64,000 nucleotides of DNA from Tubulanus polymorphus (taxonomy: Eukaryota > Nemertea > Palaeonemertea > Tubulaniformes > Tubulanidae), in the NCBI RefSeq assembly GCF_964204645.1, contig NC_134028.1, positions 17,956,153 through 18,020,152 on the forward strand, written 5' to 3'. A program made the position numbers and the translations under genes. This document shows positions 1 to 11,137 of the stretch, in pieces. The notes below the pieces were generated by a model that was given only the letters and a program-made list of their open reading frames with translations, had not been told where the DNA came from and searched no databases. Every line of letters starts with the position of its first letter. The stretch's first letter is position 1.

Positions 1-118
1 TTAAAGGTTGAAGGGTCGAAAAATAAATTCGAGTGTGCCAGAATTTATTTTTCGAACCTTCGACCTTTGGCTTGAAACAACTTATTCCCTATTACTCATA
101 TATTCTATTTATAATCCT

Positions 119-231
119 GATTATCGACCGATTGTACTCGTCGACAATGTTTAAAATCCTGATTGTCGACCGATTTTACTCGTCGACAATGTCTGCATTC
201 CTGATTGTCGACCCATTCTTCTCATGAACAA
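119..231 (+). repeat. 42-bp tandem repeat arm (units with GTCGAC core)
   Basis: Units begin at about 119, 161 and 203, each built on ATTGTCGACCGATTTTACTC followed by a second GTCGAC. The third unit is cut at 231 by the MITE at 232-505 and resumes after it. Diverged inverted copies of the same unit lie at about 781-900, so the two arrays form the arms of the larger foldback. Confidence 0.7.
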
Positions 232-505
232 TAGCCGCGATCACACGGAGACAATTTGGCCCGGGATAAATTGGCACGGATCAGGCTCGGGCCAAAATTG
301 GCCTAAATAGAGAGCGCGTTCACACACAAACCGTTCACTCGATACTAAACAATGCTCAAACAAAGCGAAGTGGATCATTTCCGGTGCCAGTTGCAATTCA
401 AACGCAATCATTTGTCTGGTGTTAAAATTTGGCTCCGGCCTGGTCCGACGTTTTTGGTCAGGCCAAATTTGGCCCGGGCCAAAAATGCTCGTGTGATCGC
501 GGCTA
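232..505. mobile_element. 274-bp MITE with 16-bp perfect TIRs
   Basis: TAGCCGCGATCACACG at 232-247 is exactly inverted as CGTGTGATCGCGGCTA at 490-505. The outermost TA on each side could be a TA target duplication, as made by Tc1/mariner-type transposases. The interior is GC-rich with GGCCCGGGCC-like words and has no credible ORF. It sits inside a 42-bp repeat unit whose two halves continue on either side, which proves an insertion after the array formed. The superfamily call is an inference. Confidence 0.75.
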
Positions 506-544
506 ATGTCTATAATCCAGATTGTCGACCAATTTTACTTGAAT

Positions 545-700
545 ACAGTTTACGCCCCACGATCCCCTAGCCAACTCTACAGAGAGGAATATTTGAAACA
601 GTTTACGCCCCACGATCCCAACAACTCTACATAGGGGAATATTTGAAGACAGTTTACGCCCTACGATCCGCCAACTCTACAGAGGGAATATACATTTTCT
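545..700 (+). repeat. Three-copy tandem repeat, about 53-bp unit
   Basis: ACAGTTTACGCCC recurs at about 545, 598 and 651, each time followed by ACGATCC, CAACTCTACA and GGGAATAT. The units differ by small indels. It lies between the two inverted arms of the foldback repeat. No coding potential is seen. Confidence 0.75.
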
Positions 701-780
701 ACGCGTAATATAAATGACTGGATTCAGTACTATTCAGGACACTATTGTGACAGTTGAAGAAATTTGCCTGCATTGTGGAC

Positions 781-900
781 CATGTCGACGAGTAAAATCG
801 GGCGTCGATCAGGATTTTAGACATTGTCGACAAGTAAAATCGTCCGACTAACAGGATTGTTAATGTTGTCGACGAGCAGAATCGACCGACATCGATCTCA
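781..900 (-). repeat. Inverted copies of the 42-bp unit (right arm)
   Basis: Read on the minus strand, this stretch repeats the GATTTTACTCGTCGACAATG-type unit seen at 119-231, in about three diverged copies. It forms the right arm of the foldback repeat. Confidence 0.65.
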
Positions 901-1044
901 TGTCGCATTGTTTGCAAATTTTACATAACTATTAAGAGATTCACACGATTTTATTGTTGCTCAAACTGTCAAAATTCATCCAGGGGCAGAAGAAATATGA
1001 AAAAACACGCATCACAGATATTTTTTAAAAAAGGAGAAAAAATT

Positions 1045-1140
1045 GACCCAACAATACAGGACAAAATTAACCTTACAAAATGGCGGCTAGCAACTGTAAA
1101 ATGATTTATCACATCATGCAGGCACAACACACAAGTTTTC
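1045..1140 (+). repeat. Dispersed repeat, also at 20795-20890
   Basis: The segment with ACAGGACAAAA, ACAAAATGGCGG and CAACTGTAAAATGATTTATC matches 20795-20890 over roughly 95 bases in the same orientation. It lies near the right end of the foldback repeat. It holds no gene. Confidence 0.6.
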
Positions 1141-1407
1141 CAGGCCACTTCGTCAAGTGCCATAGACATCAGGCGTGCAAATGTCGCCGGGGCGTTTAAC
1201 AAAGCCAAAGGTCAAAGGGTCGGAAAATCAAACGAAATTAACAAAATTCATATCTAGGATTTTGAAGTTCACCAATTTGAAGTTGTGGCTCACTTCGAGG
1301 GCCGCAATTTTGATTCTTTCCTAGGAAACAAAACTTAAAATAAGAATTTATAAATTTCACTTTAATTTTCGACTTCAACCTGAAAACCTACGAATTCCCT
1401 ATTACTT

Positions 1408-1531
1408 GTAATTTGTAAATATAAATTATCTATCTGATTATGACATACATGTATTTATTGTCAATGAAATAGAAAATGAATCGAATGTATATATGTCGTA
1501 ATCAGATAAATAATTTACACTCACAAATTAC
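1408..1531. repeat. Inverted repeat (about 40-bp stem)
   Basis: TAATTTGTAAATATAAATTA with CTATCTGATTATGACATA (left arm, about 1408-1450) is inverted in the right arm at about 1485-1531 with a few mismatches and a loop of about 35 bases. It may be a small AT-rich MITE. The surrounding 1230-2565 interval holds no supported gene and is the 5' flank of the TMEM26 gene. Confidence 0.6.
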
Positions 1532-2565
1532 AATTTTACCTGAAAACCTATATTTTTCCTATATATATATTACCTTATTTCGGTTTGACTTCATTTGAAC
1601 ATTTGAACCACAACAGCATTAGACTTTTTAGACATTATAAATTTAATTATCATGTTGACACAAAACTCGAAGGATTTACAGAGAAATACTATATACTACA
1701 AAATACTTGACGATACAGTCATTTAATTTCCTATGTGATAGGGCCTATAGTAACCAACACGATGTATGTAACAATCCTCAGTATTTACGGGAACGCCCAA
1801 TCCTATGTCTTTCCAGTCTATATCGCTATCGGGATATATCATTTAGAAATTTAGATGATGTAAATTAATTGAAAGTAATAAGCATTGTTTTCGTAGTGTA
1901 ATCACGGCGTTGATAAAATCCGTTGATGCTACAAATCATCAGCAGGAGGAAGCTGTTATGAGTTAGACGCAATTCGTATAGAAACCCCACTTTAGCTTTT
2001 GCTTTATTCTTTAATAAACCGTTTCTTTTCTGAAAATACATTGTTAAGAAATTAAACATTTTTACGGTCAATAAAATACTACTAAATAGAATTCCAATCA
2101 AAGCTTGCAAGATACCTTCCCTTAATCCACACTTTTACTCAATAAACTACTAAACTGGTCTTGAAATATATGTTGTATTACGCTAAGAATTCATCGAATG
2201 TTCTACGGATGTGTTTTTTATGGTTCAAATGTCTATATGCCGTTTATCGCGATGCATCGAACTTCGACGTCAGTCAGAATTCAATTAAATGTTTGCGCGA
2301 GCGTGGCACGGTCAATGCGCCGCCGGCGGTGTACGGTCATAATATTAATCGCCCATGATTGCTGATAGTTTATGAGGAATGTTCCATTCATTTCCGGGAT
2401 GTCGTATATGCGCTCGACTTAAGTAATGCGGGTGATAATTATATGATTACACCGACCGTTTCGGAATAAGAATTAAAATAGTCATAAACGTATACGACAA
2501 ACATCATCGTGTTAAACTGCCGATACTTAATAGAATATCCTACAGATTTTAGTCGTTACTAAAAG

Positions 2566-2795
2566 ATGATGTCAAGTAAATGTGGAGAATATTGTCGCAA
2601 AATAGTGGAAATCATTACGACGGTGAAGGCTGTGATAGCCAGACTTTTGTTTATGATACATGGCTTAGTGGCGATTTGGCGAGTTGTAGAGACGACTGAA
2701 GATTCACTTTACTGGTTGCTATCCGTATCACTTATTTTTCTTATCATTGAATGTGTTATCAGCCTTAAGTACCAAAGGGGCTCCGAATCGAAATG
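2566..2795 (+). CDS. TMEM26: TMEM26 exon 1
   Basis: Encodes residues 1-76 and two bases of the Trp-77 codon. It ends TCGAAATG before a GTAAGC donor. Two hydrophobic segments are separated by the WRVVETTEDSLYW loop. Confidence 0.88.
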
Positions 2796-5700
2796 GTAAG
2801 CACTTTTACTGTATTCAGATAGAATCAACCGATCACACCACAGTGCAACTTTTCTTTTGAATGAAAATTTACCTCCCCCATCGTGGAAACTCATCTTCTC
2901 GGGTATTAGAATAATTGTAGTTTTTATGTTTCAGTTTGATTTTGATTATCTTATATTTCGCATTTAAAAAAAATGAAAAATGCAGTCAAATTCCGTTTGA
3001 TTATTAGAAATATTAGAAAGATGGCCGGGGAAATAGGTAGAAGTATTCTACCCGAAACATCAGCTAAATTATTATTAGTCCAAGTTGATTTAGAGTATAC
3101 TGACGTTAGTCGTAGGTGCACCCATTGGGGATGGCATTATGTTCCGCACTCAAAGGGTTACTGAACTAACCATATCTCGAAAAACTAATGTATTTCCATT
3201 ATTTCAAAGAATAAGTTTGAAGGCCCACTGGGAGTATAAAAGCCCAATCAAAGTCAGACATGGCAGTATCTTTGAACCCATGGAGTAGTGAAGAGCTCCA
3301 ATGGTTGAAACTGGCATTTTCCTATTATCTTTTTAAACTATTTGGATCCTCCTTTGTGTCAGATATCTATGAGTATTAATTTCTACAGGCAAAATGGTAA
3401 TTAAGGGCCCCTGCTTTGAGCAATTAAGCTAATTAGTTGGTATATTCTTCACAATTTGAATCTTTGAATGACGTCTTGGGAAACCAAGATCCAAGAGACG
3501 TAAAGCAACAAAACAAACAAACAAACAAACAAACAAACAAACAAACAAACAAACAAACAAACAAACATCAAGGGAGGATTTATCTAGTGTATCAGTCTAG
3601 CTTGCACGGCACGGTAACAGTAACATAATACCCAGTCATCACCATACACATAATAAAGATATAGGCTTATTCATAATACCATTTTACGACATAAAAACCT
3701 CTACCTTGATCAATGAATCAGTCTGAAATTTCATACACTTCCAGTATTATTTACCAAATTTCAAAATCGGATAAAACTGAAAATTCTTCTAAGATCTTCA
3801 AATTTTCTTTTAAAAAATCCTGGTCTTTTTCATATAGAAAATAATCGTAAAGCTTTAGATTGTTATCCCCAATATGAATTGACCATTCAAAATCATTTCA
3901 GAACTTGATAAGAAAGGTTTATGAATTTTCCAGATTTTACTGTGTGACTGTAATGTTGTGAGCCACCCGTACACACTGTAAACATTATAAACAAAATACT
4001 GTAGTAAAAAAGTTTTAGCCAGTGGGACGGCCCATCTTAAATGCTTATCACCCGGCATGGGTGGATCCAGGGCCCTATCTCGAGGGGGTTAAGGGCACCT
4101 ACTATTATCGTCGAATCACGGCAAAAATGGCACATTTTATTATTGATTTATTTTCATAGAACTATATATAATACAAGTACAAAACTAAGCATTTCTGTAT
4201 GTACATTACAACATTAACACTCTAATTATACAATAAACAAAATATCATTATAGTATATGACGGACAGTCCACCATAACTCAAACTGGTGGTTTTCAGGGA
4301 CACCAACAACGCCAAATCATGCCAAACGAGGGCACTATTACGTCAATGCCCCTTCCCGGTTATTTACTGCTCATACAAATTGGCCTTTTCATGAAACATG
4401 GGAACGAACCCACATAATCAAATCCTTATCTAACCACTATGGGGTGTAAATTTTGAAAAGGCTATTCGCATGTCATTCAGTCCTTTTAATGTATCTAGGA
4501 TATGTTGACCCCTAGATGGCGCTCCTTATACAGCCATATGTTAATATATGTTTTGTCCGTTTCCTAGTACGATATTTATATCAGCAAGTGAGAAACCGGT
4601 CATAGATGCTTTGAAGGTATATCTATCATTTTCTTAAATAATAATATTTATCATTATTACTATTCTTATAATTATTCTCTTTTTACACTGAATTTTACCG
4701 AAACAATACAACCAACCGATATTTACTGACTGCTGCTTGGCACCGTTAAATGAGGTCATCGTCATCGGGTCAAAAAAAGTTAGTGGCACGGGCCCTTTCT
4801 GTGATAACCTATTCGGGCACCAGGGAGTCAAGTATGGGATCCCACTTTCCCCCTTAACCTCAAGTGGCAGAATAGTGGTTTCAATGTGTGTTCAGTGTCC
4901 CTTTACAAGACGCGTGTATTGAGGTGTGGTTTGACTAGGTACTCCACCAGCTCCACCAACAAAACGTTGGCAAATGCATTTTCCTCTATATCATCTAATT
5001 GGATTAAGGGATTTCTATGGATATGTAGTACCTGGTACCTGACATTTAAGCAAGGAACCCCTTACATAATTAGTTCCTTCTCTAACCACTAGGGGGTGTC
5101 AATTTTGAAGCTCATTTCAGCTTCGGTTTTTGGCGTGTAATTCAATCCTTTTATTTCAGAAATCGTAAAACTTGGTATAAGTACGTGCCATATGCCAACG
5201 AGCATGATTATTAAATGCAACACAGCCCCTGGGAATTCTGAAAGCACCGTATCTTCGTTATCCTCAAAGTTATCTTGATTTTTAACTTGGTAGAACAGTT
5301 GGCCTTCTTTGTACAAAGTGGCTATATGGATCTACATATCCCGGATATGCATTAAAAACTATGGTGCTGCTTCAAAATAGTAGTGTTATGAAATGACGAG
5401 ACTAGTGTTTATTTCACTTTCCAAACAACTAGATCTCTAATAATTATATCGGCTTTGAATCACAAACAATAAAAATTTGTTTTAACTTTGATAATTCCAT
5501 TTTGTTTGCATATCAAGGATATTGCAGGAGGCAAAAACCCGTTATCGTTACTTACAATTATGTTTTTTTAATTTTTCCTAGTCCACCCATCGATTCTATT
5601 CTAACACATTACAATATTGGTTAAAGAATCAAAATCTAGAAATAGACTTTAGTTCGTCATGTATTGAAGGTAGCGCTTAAATAGATTTTGTTTTTAATAC

Positions 5701-7588
5701 ATTGATACCGGTATAATTACAATCATTCTTGAGAAATTTTAGCTGAAATGAGTGATGGATTAATGAAATGTGAATGATTGAAAGGTGTAAATTAGAAGGA
5801 ATTTTTACAACGCGCAGTTCGAACAACGCGATGTAAAAATTCTTTCTAATTTGGTATCCATGTAGATGGCGCTGACGATGACACAGTGGGGCTACAGATT
5901 GAATTCCTGCCAGCGCAAACTCCGAAGCTACACATGGTACCCAAAGTTTTAGTTATTCCTATTTATCTTATATGCCCTGCTTTTTGTGTAGAGTGCATAC
6001 ATCAGTATGCAGTATATATCTTAGACGCTTATCTCAGTGGAAATTAACCAGGCACGGATCCAGAGGGTTGTGGTTTCAGGGGTCGTGACCCCTGCTCAGC
6101 TGCCAAAAAGAAATCTAATCGTTTTGTAGGAATGTACTCAGGACAAAGCAGGCGGACAGTACCATATAATCGTTTATCCTTTTCAAATTTGAATTCACGA
6201 AATATTCCGTAACTCTACTTGCAGGTTTTCGCCGGTATTCTTTCTTTACCTGAGCTCCGTTGTTCCAGCTATTTGGTTTCTAGAACTAGAAATATTTTAC
6301 ATCCGCCTTAGGGCAAGGGAAATGATTTTTCTAAAACAAAATCAATCGACACCAAAACTGTATGAAATCGGCGTTCCCAGCGAGTTGATGAATCGTCCGA
6401 ATAGATCCACCGATAAGATGGATGATTATCTGTATAATATTACCATGGCACCGACGGCATTATCATCGATCAAAGATTCGAAGAAGTATGCTGACTTTTT
6501 TGAACAACAGGATATTTGGAATAATACGAGCCAAACTGGTAATATCACTACTCTAAACGGAAACGATACGTTTAGTATGAATAGGACTGATGCTAAGATT
6601 AAAAAAGCCAGAATAAGTTCATGGAATATAACATCAACAAGTACACCACGTACATTTCATTTCTCTTCTACTTATGCTAGAAGCATAGCAACCGGAATAC
6701 CCGAAACTAACACCACCACAACTCGTTTGAGTGCAACTGAAAATTCAGTAGCATTTAAAGCTTTAGGGGTAAGTAGTAAAGTAAGACCACGAGAATAAAT
6801 GGATTTTAAGAGATTTGTAAATGATTTCAGTCATCATATTCAAAATGGTGTTTTATTTTTAGATCAATCTTCCGATTCCACCGATGCCACCTACCCAATG
6901 GGCCAAAATTCTAGAACAGATCCTAATGTTGTTCTTGATCATAGGACGGTGGCTTCTGCCGAAAGGCGAATTGACACGTGACCAGTTATCTCAATTGTTA
7001 TTGGTTAACATCGGAATGGCAGCAGATATAATTGAATTATTCGAAGCTTTTCGCGAAGAGAAGGTTCAGTATAATCTCAAACTGACATCTATCATATTGT
7101 CACTTTGGACATTGAGCTTGTGTCAATTTACCTTGATAATGACGGCGACGAAAGCCCGTAAATCGCGTTTTGCGATCACCAAATTTGATGAGAAAGACGG
7201 TATTCAGTGTTTTTGTTGCGAAACGGAAGTATGGTCGATTTTAACGGTTTTACTGATGCAAGATATTCCATTCTTCTGTTTGAGAATGACCCTCATATTT
7301 CACTTCAATGTCGTCAGTTACTTAAACATATTTTTTACGTGTAAGAACACTTTAGTTATACTGCTGCAGTTTTATCGAATCATTGTCATTCACATTCACG
7401 AGTTTCAAAGCACGCAAAAGGTGCTAGGTGGAGAATTGGCGAGCAATGACCCGGCTCAAGCGGTCATTGATGAGGAAAAACAAAAAGTAATTCTTGGATC
7501 AAATGGGAATTGTGCAGAGAACCAACAGCATGATATAACTTGTTACAATACACTCACTTGTGTTGAGGCACAAGAATCTATGCTCTAA
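2566..7588 (+). CDS. TMEM26: Transmembrane protein 26 homologue, three-exon gene, complete
   Basis: Joining 2566-2795, 6225-6768 and 6863-7588 gives 1500 nt, 499 residues plus stop, with all splice phases matching (phase 2, then 0). The N-terminal exon holds the TMEM26 signature ARLLFMIHG followed by WRVVE and YWLL. The third exon holds GRWLLPKGELTRDQLSQLLL at residues 286-305, nearly the family consensus, followed by GMAADIIE. Several hydrophobic helices are visible (about residues 25-41, 49-66, 79-97, 278-290, 301-315, and further ones to about 430). Residues about 110-258 form a Ser/Thr/Asn-rich, probably luminal or extracellular loop with many N-x-S/T sequons; it makes this protein longer than the vertebrate homologue of about 370 residues. 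TMEM26 is a multipass membrane protein whose biochemical function is not firmly established. The start is the first of two adjacent ATGs at 2566 and 2569. Confidence 0.9.
3440..3570 (+). repeat. (AAAC)n microsatellite with a dispersed flank
   Basis: About 15 AAAC units at 3508-3567 follow GTCTTGGGAAACCAAGAT. The same flank followed by an AAAC-like tract occurs in inverse orientation at about 51060-51135, so the microsatellite is the tail of a dispersed element rather than an isolated expansion. Confidence 0.7.
5789..5852. repeat. Near-perfect hairpin, 26-bp arms
   Basis: AAATTAGAAGGAATTTTTAC at the left (5789-5814) pairs with the right arm (5827-5852) at 24 of 26 positions. The 12-base spacer holds the palindrome GTTCGAAC. 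It lies in TMEM26 intron 1. It could be a short MITE or a structured intronic RNA; nothing decides between these. Confidence 0.65.
6225..6768 (+). CDS. TMEM26: TMEM26 exon 2
   Basis: Acceptor CTACTTGCAG, then G completing Trp-77 and FSPVFFLYLSSVVPAIWFLE, a third membrane segment of the family. The rest is the long Ser/Thr/Asn-rich loop with sequons such as NIT, NTS, NRT and NTT. It ends GCTTTAGGG before GTAAGT, in phase 0. Confidence 0.88.
6863..7588 (+). CDS. TMEM26: TMEM26 exon 3
   Basis: Acceptor TTTTATTTTTAG at 6862, in phase 0. It carries the most conserved part of the family (GRWLLP, TRDQLSQLLL, AADIIE, then several membrane helices up to LLQFYRIIV) and a polar C-terminal tail of about 60 residues. 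The stop is TAA at 7586-7588. Confidence 0.9.
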   Translation: MNLPIPPMPPTQWAKILEQILMLFLIIGRWLLPKGELTRDQLSQLLLVNIGMAADIIELFEAFREEKVQYNLKLTSIILSLWTLSLCQFTLIMTATKARKSRFAITKFDEKDGIQCFCCETEVWSILTVLLMQDIPFFCLRMTLIFHFNVVSYLNIFFTCKNTLVILLQFYRIIVIHIHEFQSTQKVLGGELASNDPAQAVIDEEKQKVILGSNGNCAENQQHDITCYNTLTCVEAQESML

Positions 7589-7792
7589 AAATAATCTTAC
7601 GTCATTCTTAAGCCGATAACTACATTTAATGTCAATCTCCCTAATATATATTCACAATAATGTATTCCACCATGCTGTAAATTCAACTTATTAATTGAGC
7701 AATTTAGATGTGCCTTGTTTCTCATTATTCAGCACCACTGTCTTCGTCCCACTGTCAGTGAGCTTTCGTGACGTTTTAACGATCATTTATCA

Positions 7793-7798
7793 AATAAA
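7793..7798 (+). terminator. Probable TMEM26 polyadenylation signal
   Basis: AATAAA lies 205 nt after the TMEM26 stop, followed about 20 nt later by a GT-containing stretch (GTGAACAAGTGTATTG). This is a normal metazoan layout. Confidence 0.5.
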
Positions 7799-8048
7799 TT
7801 TTGTCAACAGTGAACAAGTGTATTGTTGATTTAAGTGATGAATTTGAAATTGAATTTGGAAAGAGATGCCAATCAACCATATTGCCCATCAACCATACTT
7901 AATGATTGCTTTTTTGACGAGTCACTAAACTATCGGTCGTTTGAATCGCCTCTTCAACACAAATTGCCATAAAAGTATAATCGAACTTCATAGCTGAGGC
8001 AATCACGAAGGATGCCCACCATAATGACAAGTTTGCATGTCTTAAGTA

Positions 8049-8229
8049 CAGTCAGCCCCCGATATACCACCCACATCGGTGCAGAACGATTTTGGCGGTA
8101 TAGAGAGTACGGCGGTACATCGGGGGTGTTTTACTATGTATTTGTATCGAGATGTACGGTACATTGAGAAAACCTGGAGGTAGGCGCGGTTGGCTGTATA
8201 TGAGAGGGCAGTATATCGGGGGTTGACTG
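8049..8229. mobile_element. 181-bp MITE with CAGTCARCCCCCGATATA termini
   Basis: CAGTCAGCCCCCGATATACC at 8049 is inverted as GTATATCGGGGGTTGACTG ending at 8229. CAGTYRRCCC-type ends are typical of pogo/Tigger-like elements, which is the likely source. A clean TA duplication is not seen: TA lies on the left and CA on the right. There is no ORF. Confidence 0.7.
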
Positions 8230-8589
8230 CATATTGAATTGAAAGTTATACGAGTTCCGAGTCATCCCACACTATGAAACACGATACGCTCACACTTAGT
8301 ACTATGTATTAAAATACAAAATTGACCCTCTGAATAAGCTTATCCAATGCTACAAAACATGGCATACTTACCCTACCGGTATGTACATGTATTATACAGC
8401 ATTGGCCCTCCGAATACGTTTATTTCTGATCATTCGGTAGATTAAACTTATCACAATCTGAAGCGATTGACCATGGTCTTCTGGGCCCAAGTGTAGGATC
8501 CGGTCAAGTTGTTCCAATCCGAATCACATATTTATATTCATTCGCCCTTTGCAGTTTATGGACTGTTTGACTGGTTGGCGGGCTAACTG

Positions 8590-9184
8590 ATTGACTTGGA
8601 TGACTGCGCAACTGGTAGGCTGAATGACTGGTTGAATGGCATGGTCGCGATGGTGGAAAGAGTGATGATTTTGATGGCGATGACGACGGAGATGGTACAG
8701 ATAGGGATGGTCGTCATGATATTGGCAATTGTGACGGAGAGGATGGTGGTGGTGATGATAGTGGAGATGGAGGTAATGATGGTGATGTTGGAGAAGGTAA
8801 TGATGGTGATGTCGGAGATGGTGGTAATGCTGTTGATGTTAGTGGAGAAGGTGATATAGTGCAGATAATGATGATGGTGGTCATAATGGTAGTTATGCTG
8901 GAGGTGGTGATTATGGAGACGGTGATGGTGGAGTGGACGGTAGAGATAGCGGTGATGTTTGAGATGGTGGAGATGATGGTAACGATGCTAGAGAAGGAAG
9001 GGGGGTGAATATGGTGATGCTGGTGAAGGTAATGGTGGTGATTATGGAGACGGTTCCTATGGTGCTGAATCTAATGTTGCATATGACGGAATCGGTGGTG
9101 ATGATAGTGGTGATGTTGAAGGTTATGCTGGTTTTAGATACGATCATGATGGTGGTGATGATGGAGATGGTAGTGATGATGAAA

Positions 9185-9189
<5 letters not shown>
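8590..9189 (+). repeat. GAT/GGT-rich degenerate minisatellite
   Basis: About 600 bases built from GATGGTGATGATGGAGATGG-like words with a loose 6- to 21-bp periodicity. Frames read as Gly/Asp-rich or Met/Val-rich runs that break and drift. The apparent ORFs are products of the repeat and not a gene. Confidence 0.8.
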
Positions 9190-9272
<83 letters not shown>

Positions 9273-9312
9273 TTTCATCATCACTACCATCACCACCGTC
9301 ATCTCCAACACC

Positions 9313-9360
<48 letters not shown>

Positions 9361-9420
9361 TGGAGGTGTTGGAGATGACGGTGGTGATGGTGATGAAGGT
9401 ATGTATGCTGGAGAGCGTAT
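9148..9420. repeat. Double palindrome separated by (TA)n tracts
   Basis: An arm ending GATGGTAGTGATGATGAAAG (to 9189) is followed by (TA)n at 9190-9268. Its inverted copy with extra sequence follows at 9269-9316, then a second (TA)n at 9317-9360. A re-inverted copy starts TGGAGGTGTTGGAGATGACG at 9361. The strand of the minisatellite therefore flips twice, each time at an AT tract. Confidence 0.75.
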
Positions 9421-9479
9421 ATATAAGCAGACAACTGTGTAAAATACATATAATACATGGACTGCAAAATAAAATTTTT

Positions 9480-11137
9480 TGTATATCAAGTCTATACCAG
9501 AGTTTGCGTGTCTGTAATCTAGTACTCAGTCGAGAGCACAGCCTGAGGGAAAACAGCACATTGTGGTTCCTCAAAAAGCCCAAAATGGCAGAAATGTTTA
9601 AATCGACATTTTTTCAGGCATTGGTGAGTAAAAGAACCGCGCAGAGAGCTCAATCTACCAAGTTCATCAACGGCGCAGACGATATTACAAAGTAACAGCC
9701 AAACCTGCCAGCAACCCAGAAATCAAAAGCTCGTCTTGTCAACTACAGGACAAGATCCGAGAACTTGAAATAATCAACTAATCGATGTTAGCCCTGATCG
9801 ACAACGATGAAATATATATATGAAAGTGCCAGAAGAAGCGGAGGAAGTAATCTCAAGAATAAAAGACCATAAGTTGTTTTACGACCAATGTGCTAATACG
9901 CGAGTTGTAGTCCACGTTTTCAATCTGCCCTTCAGATATTAACAGTTTAAACACTCGACTTTAAAGTTAATCCCCCGGTTCCTGAACTTCGCTGAAAAAG
10001 CTGAAAGACTGAAACGCTGAAAAGAAAACGCTGAAATTTCAGGGAATTCCCAAAAATGCTGAAATCGTGCTAGGAACCGACAATACACGTTTTGAAATTT
10101 TTCCGGGCCGGGGCCGGGGCCGCTGCCGAGTCCTGAACCTTTGCTTTAGTCTCTATGTGTGGAGTATGAAAACCTATGAAAACCCTATCACAACCGTACA
10201 AGTCAACTTCAAACACTATGCTGAATATTCCAAGAAGTGGTTTAATTCTTCAAGACAAAAAAATCTTATTTGAACATTTCAAATGTATATAAAATATGAT
10301 TATGATAGCCTTTTTTCTTTTGTCAACACGTCACGCATGACTATGGGCGACTGTGGTATTCTCTGTTGGAGACTGGAGGTAAGTTAAATTTGATAGCTAG
10401 TTATAATGACGATGCGGCTTTTGGACAATTTAAAAAAAATAAAATAAAATGGCTTTTCAAACGCTATTTCAGTAATAACCTTATTCAATCAGAGAAAAAT
10501 AAGTCAACAGCGGATGTACAGTAGACCCCACTTTACTTGGTTTTCCTGGGACCTTTAAAAGTAATTAATTAGTCTTTAAAAGTTAAGCGATATTCCGAGG
10601 TAACCAAGGGGATTGCAATAGAATACGAGGCTATGGAACCAGAATTCAAACCCAAGCTAAGCGAATCTGTGGCTTTAACGCTTGATTCTGATAAAATGTA
10701 GAACTGATTTCTTTTGTGAAATTTTGCAGAATTTATAATGTATATTTTAAGCTGCTAGTTAATATAGTTAGATAAACGTTCAATTATTGGATCTTTCTTT
10801 ATGACTCGTTTAATTTTGAGAGTTTCGAGTTCCAGTTAATCCATATTGTGCAGTGCCTAGCCTTCATCTACACTAAAGCCAAGCCTGTGTATGGGAAATT
10901 GTTGTTCGACTCAAAGGCCAGACAAATCGAGGTATGAATGCAGATGGTTACCTCCAGCAAGTTGAGAAAGTAAACCGTTTTGACCTCTACCTGGGGACGA
11001 GTGCTTTTCTCCCTAAGGCTGGGTCCTCGATTGGATACAAGAATACAGACATGAACTCTGGTATAGACTTGGTATACATCTTAGTTTACAGTCAGGCTGC
11101 TTATAGTACGTACAGTCATGATCATTCCATCATGAAA
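9480..11137. other. No supported gene
   Basis: AT-rich sequence with short open stretches, for example a lysine/glutamate-rich one near 9600-9880 that could be a decayed retroelement ORF but is broken by stops. Near 10100 is a GGGCCGGGGCCGGGGCCG patch. The last 80 bases, with CCAAAATGGCGGC, may be the 5' UTR of the LINE that follows. Confidence 0.5.

Larger units (their letters stand above)
1..1229. repeat. Composite foldback-type repeat with inverted ends
   Basis: The left end (about 45-73) and the right end (1201-1229) are inverted copies of each other: CGACCTTTGGCTT on the left faces AAGCCAAAGGTCAAAGGGTCGG on the right. The first 68 bases also fold on themselves, with 3-30 pairing with 41-68 at 26 of 28 positions. 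Inside, a 42-bp tandem unit on the left has inverted partners at about 781-900. This is the architecture of a foldback element or a large MITE with sub-repetitive arms. No transposase is visible. The left edge may lie outside the window. Confidence 0.55.
2796..6224 (+). other. TMEM26 intron 1
   Basis: A 3.4-kb AT-rich intron bounded by GTAAGC and TACTTGCAG. It contains an AAAC microsatellite (3508-3567) and a hairpin (5789-5852). GGATCC-centred words near 4070 and 6057 resemble others at 19130 and 63668 and may mark decayed MITEs. No exon or other gene is supported inside it. Confidence 0.8.

Noticed and set aside
8596-9489. Open frames rich in Met/Val, Gly/Asp or Ile/Tyr on both strands
   Set aside because: They are translations of the GAT/GGT minisatellite and the (TA)n tracts; periodic sequence keeps frames open without being a gene.
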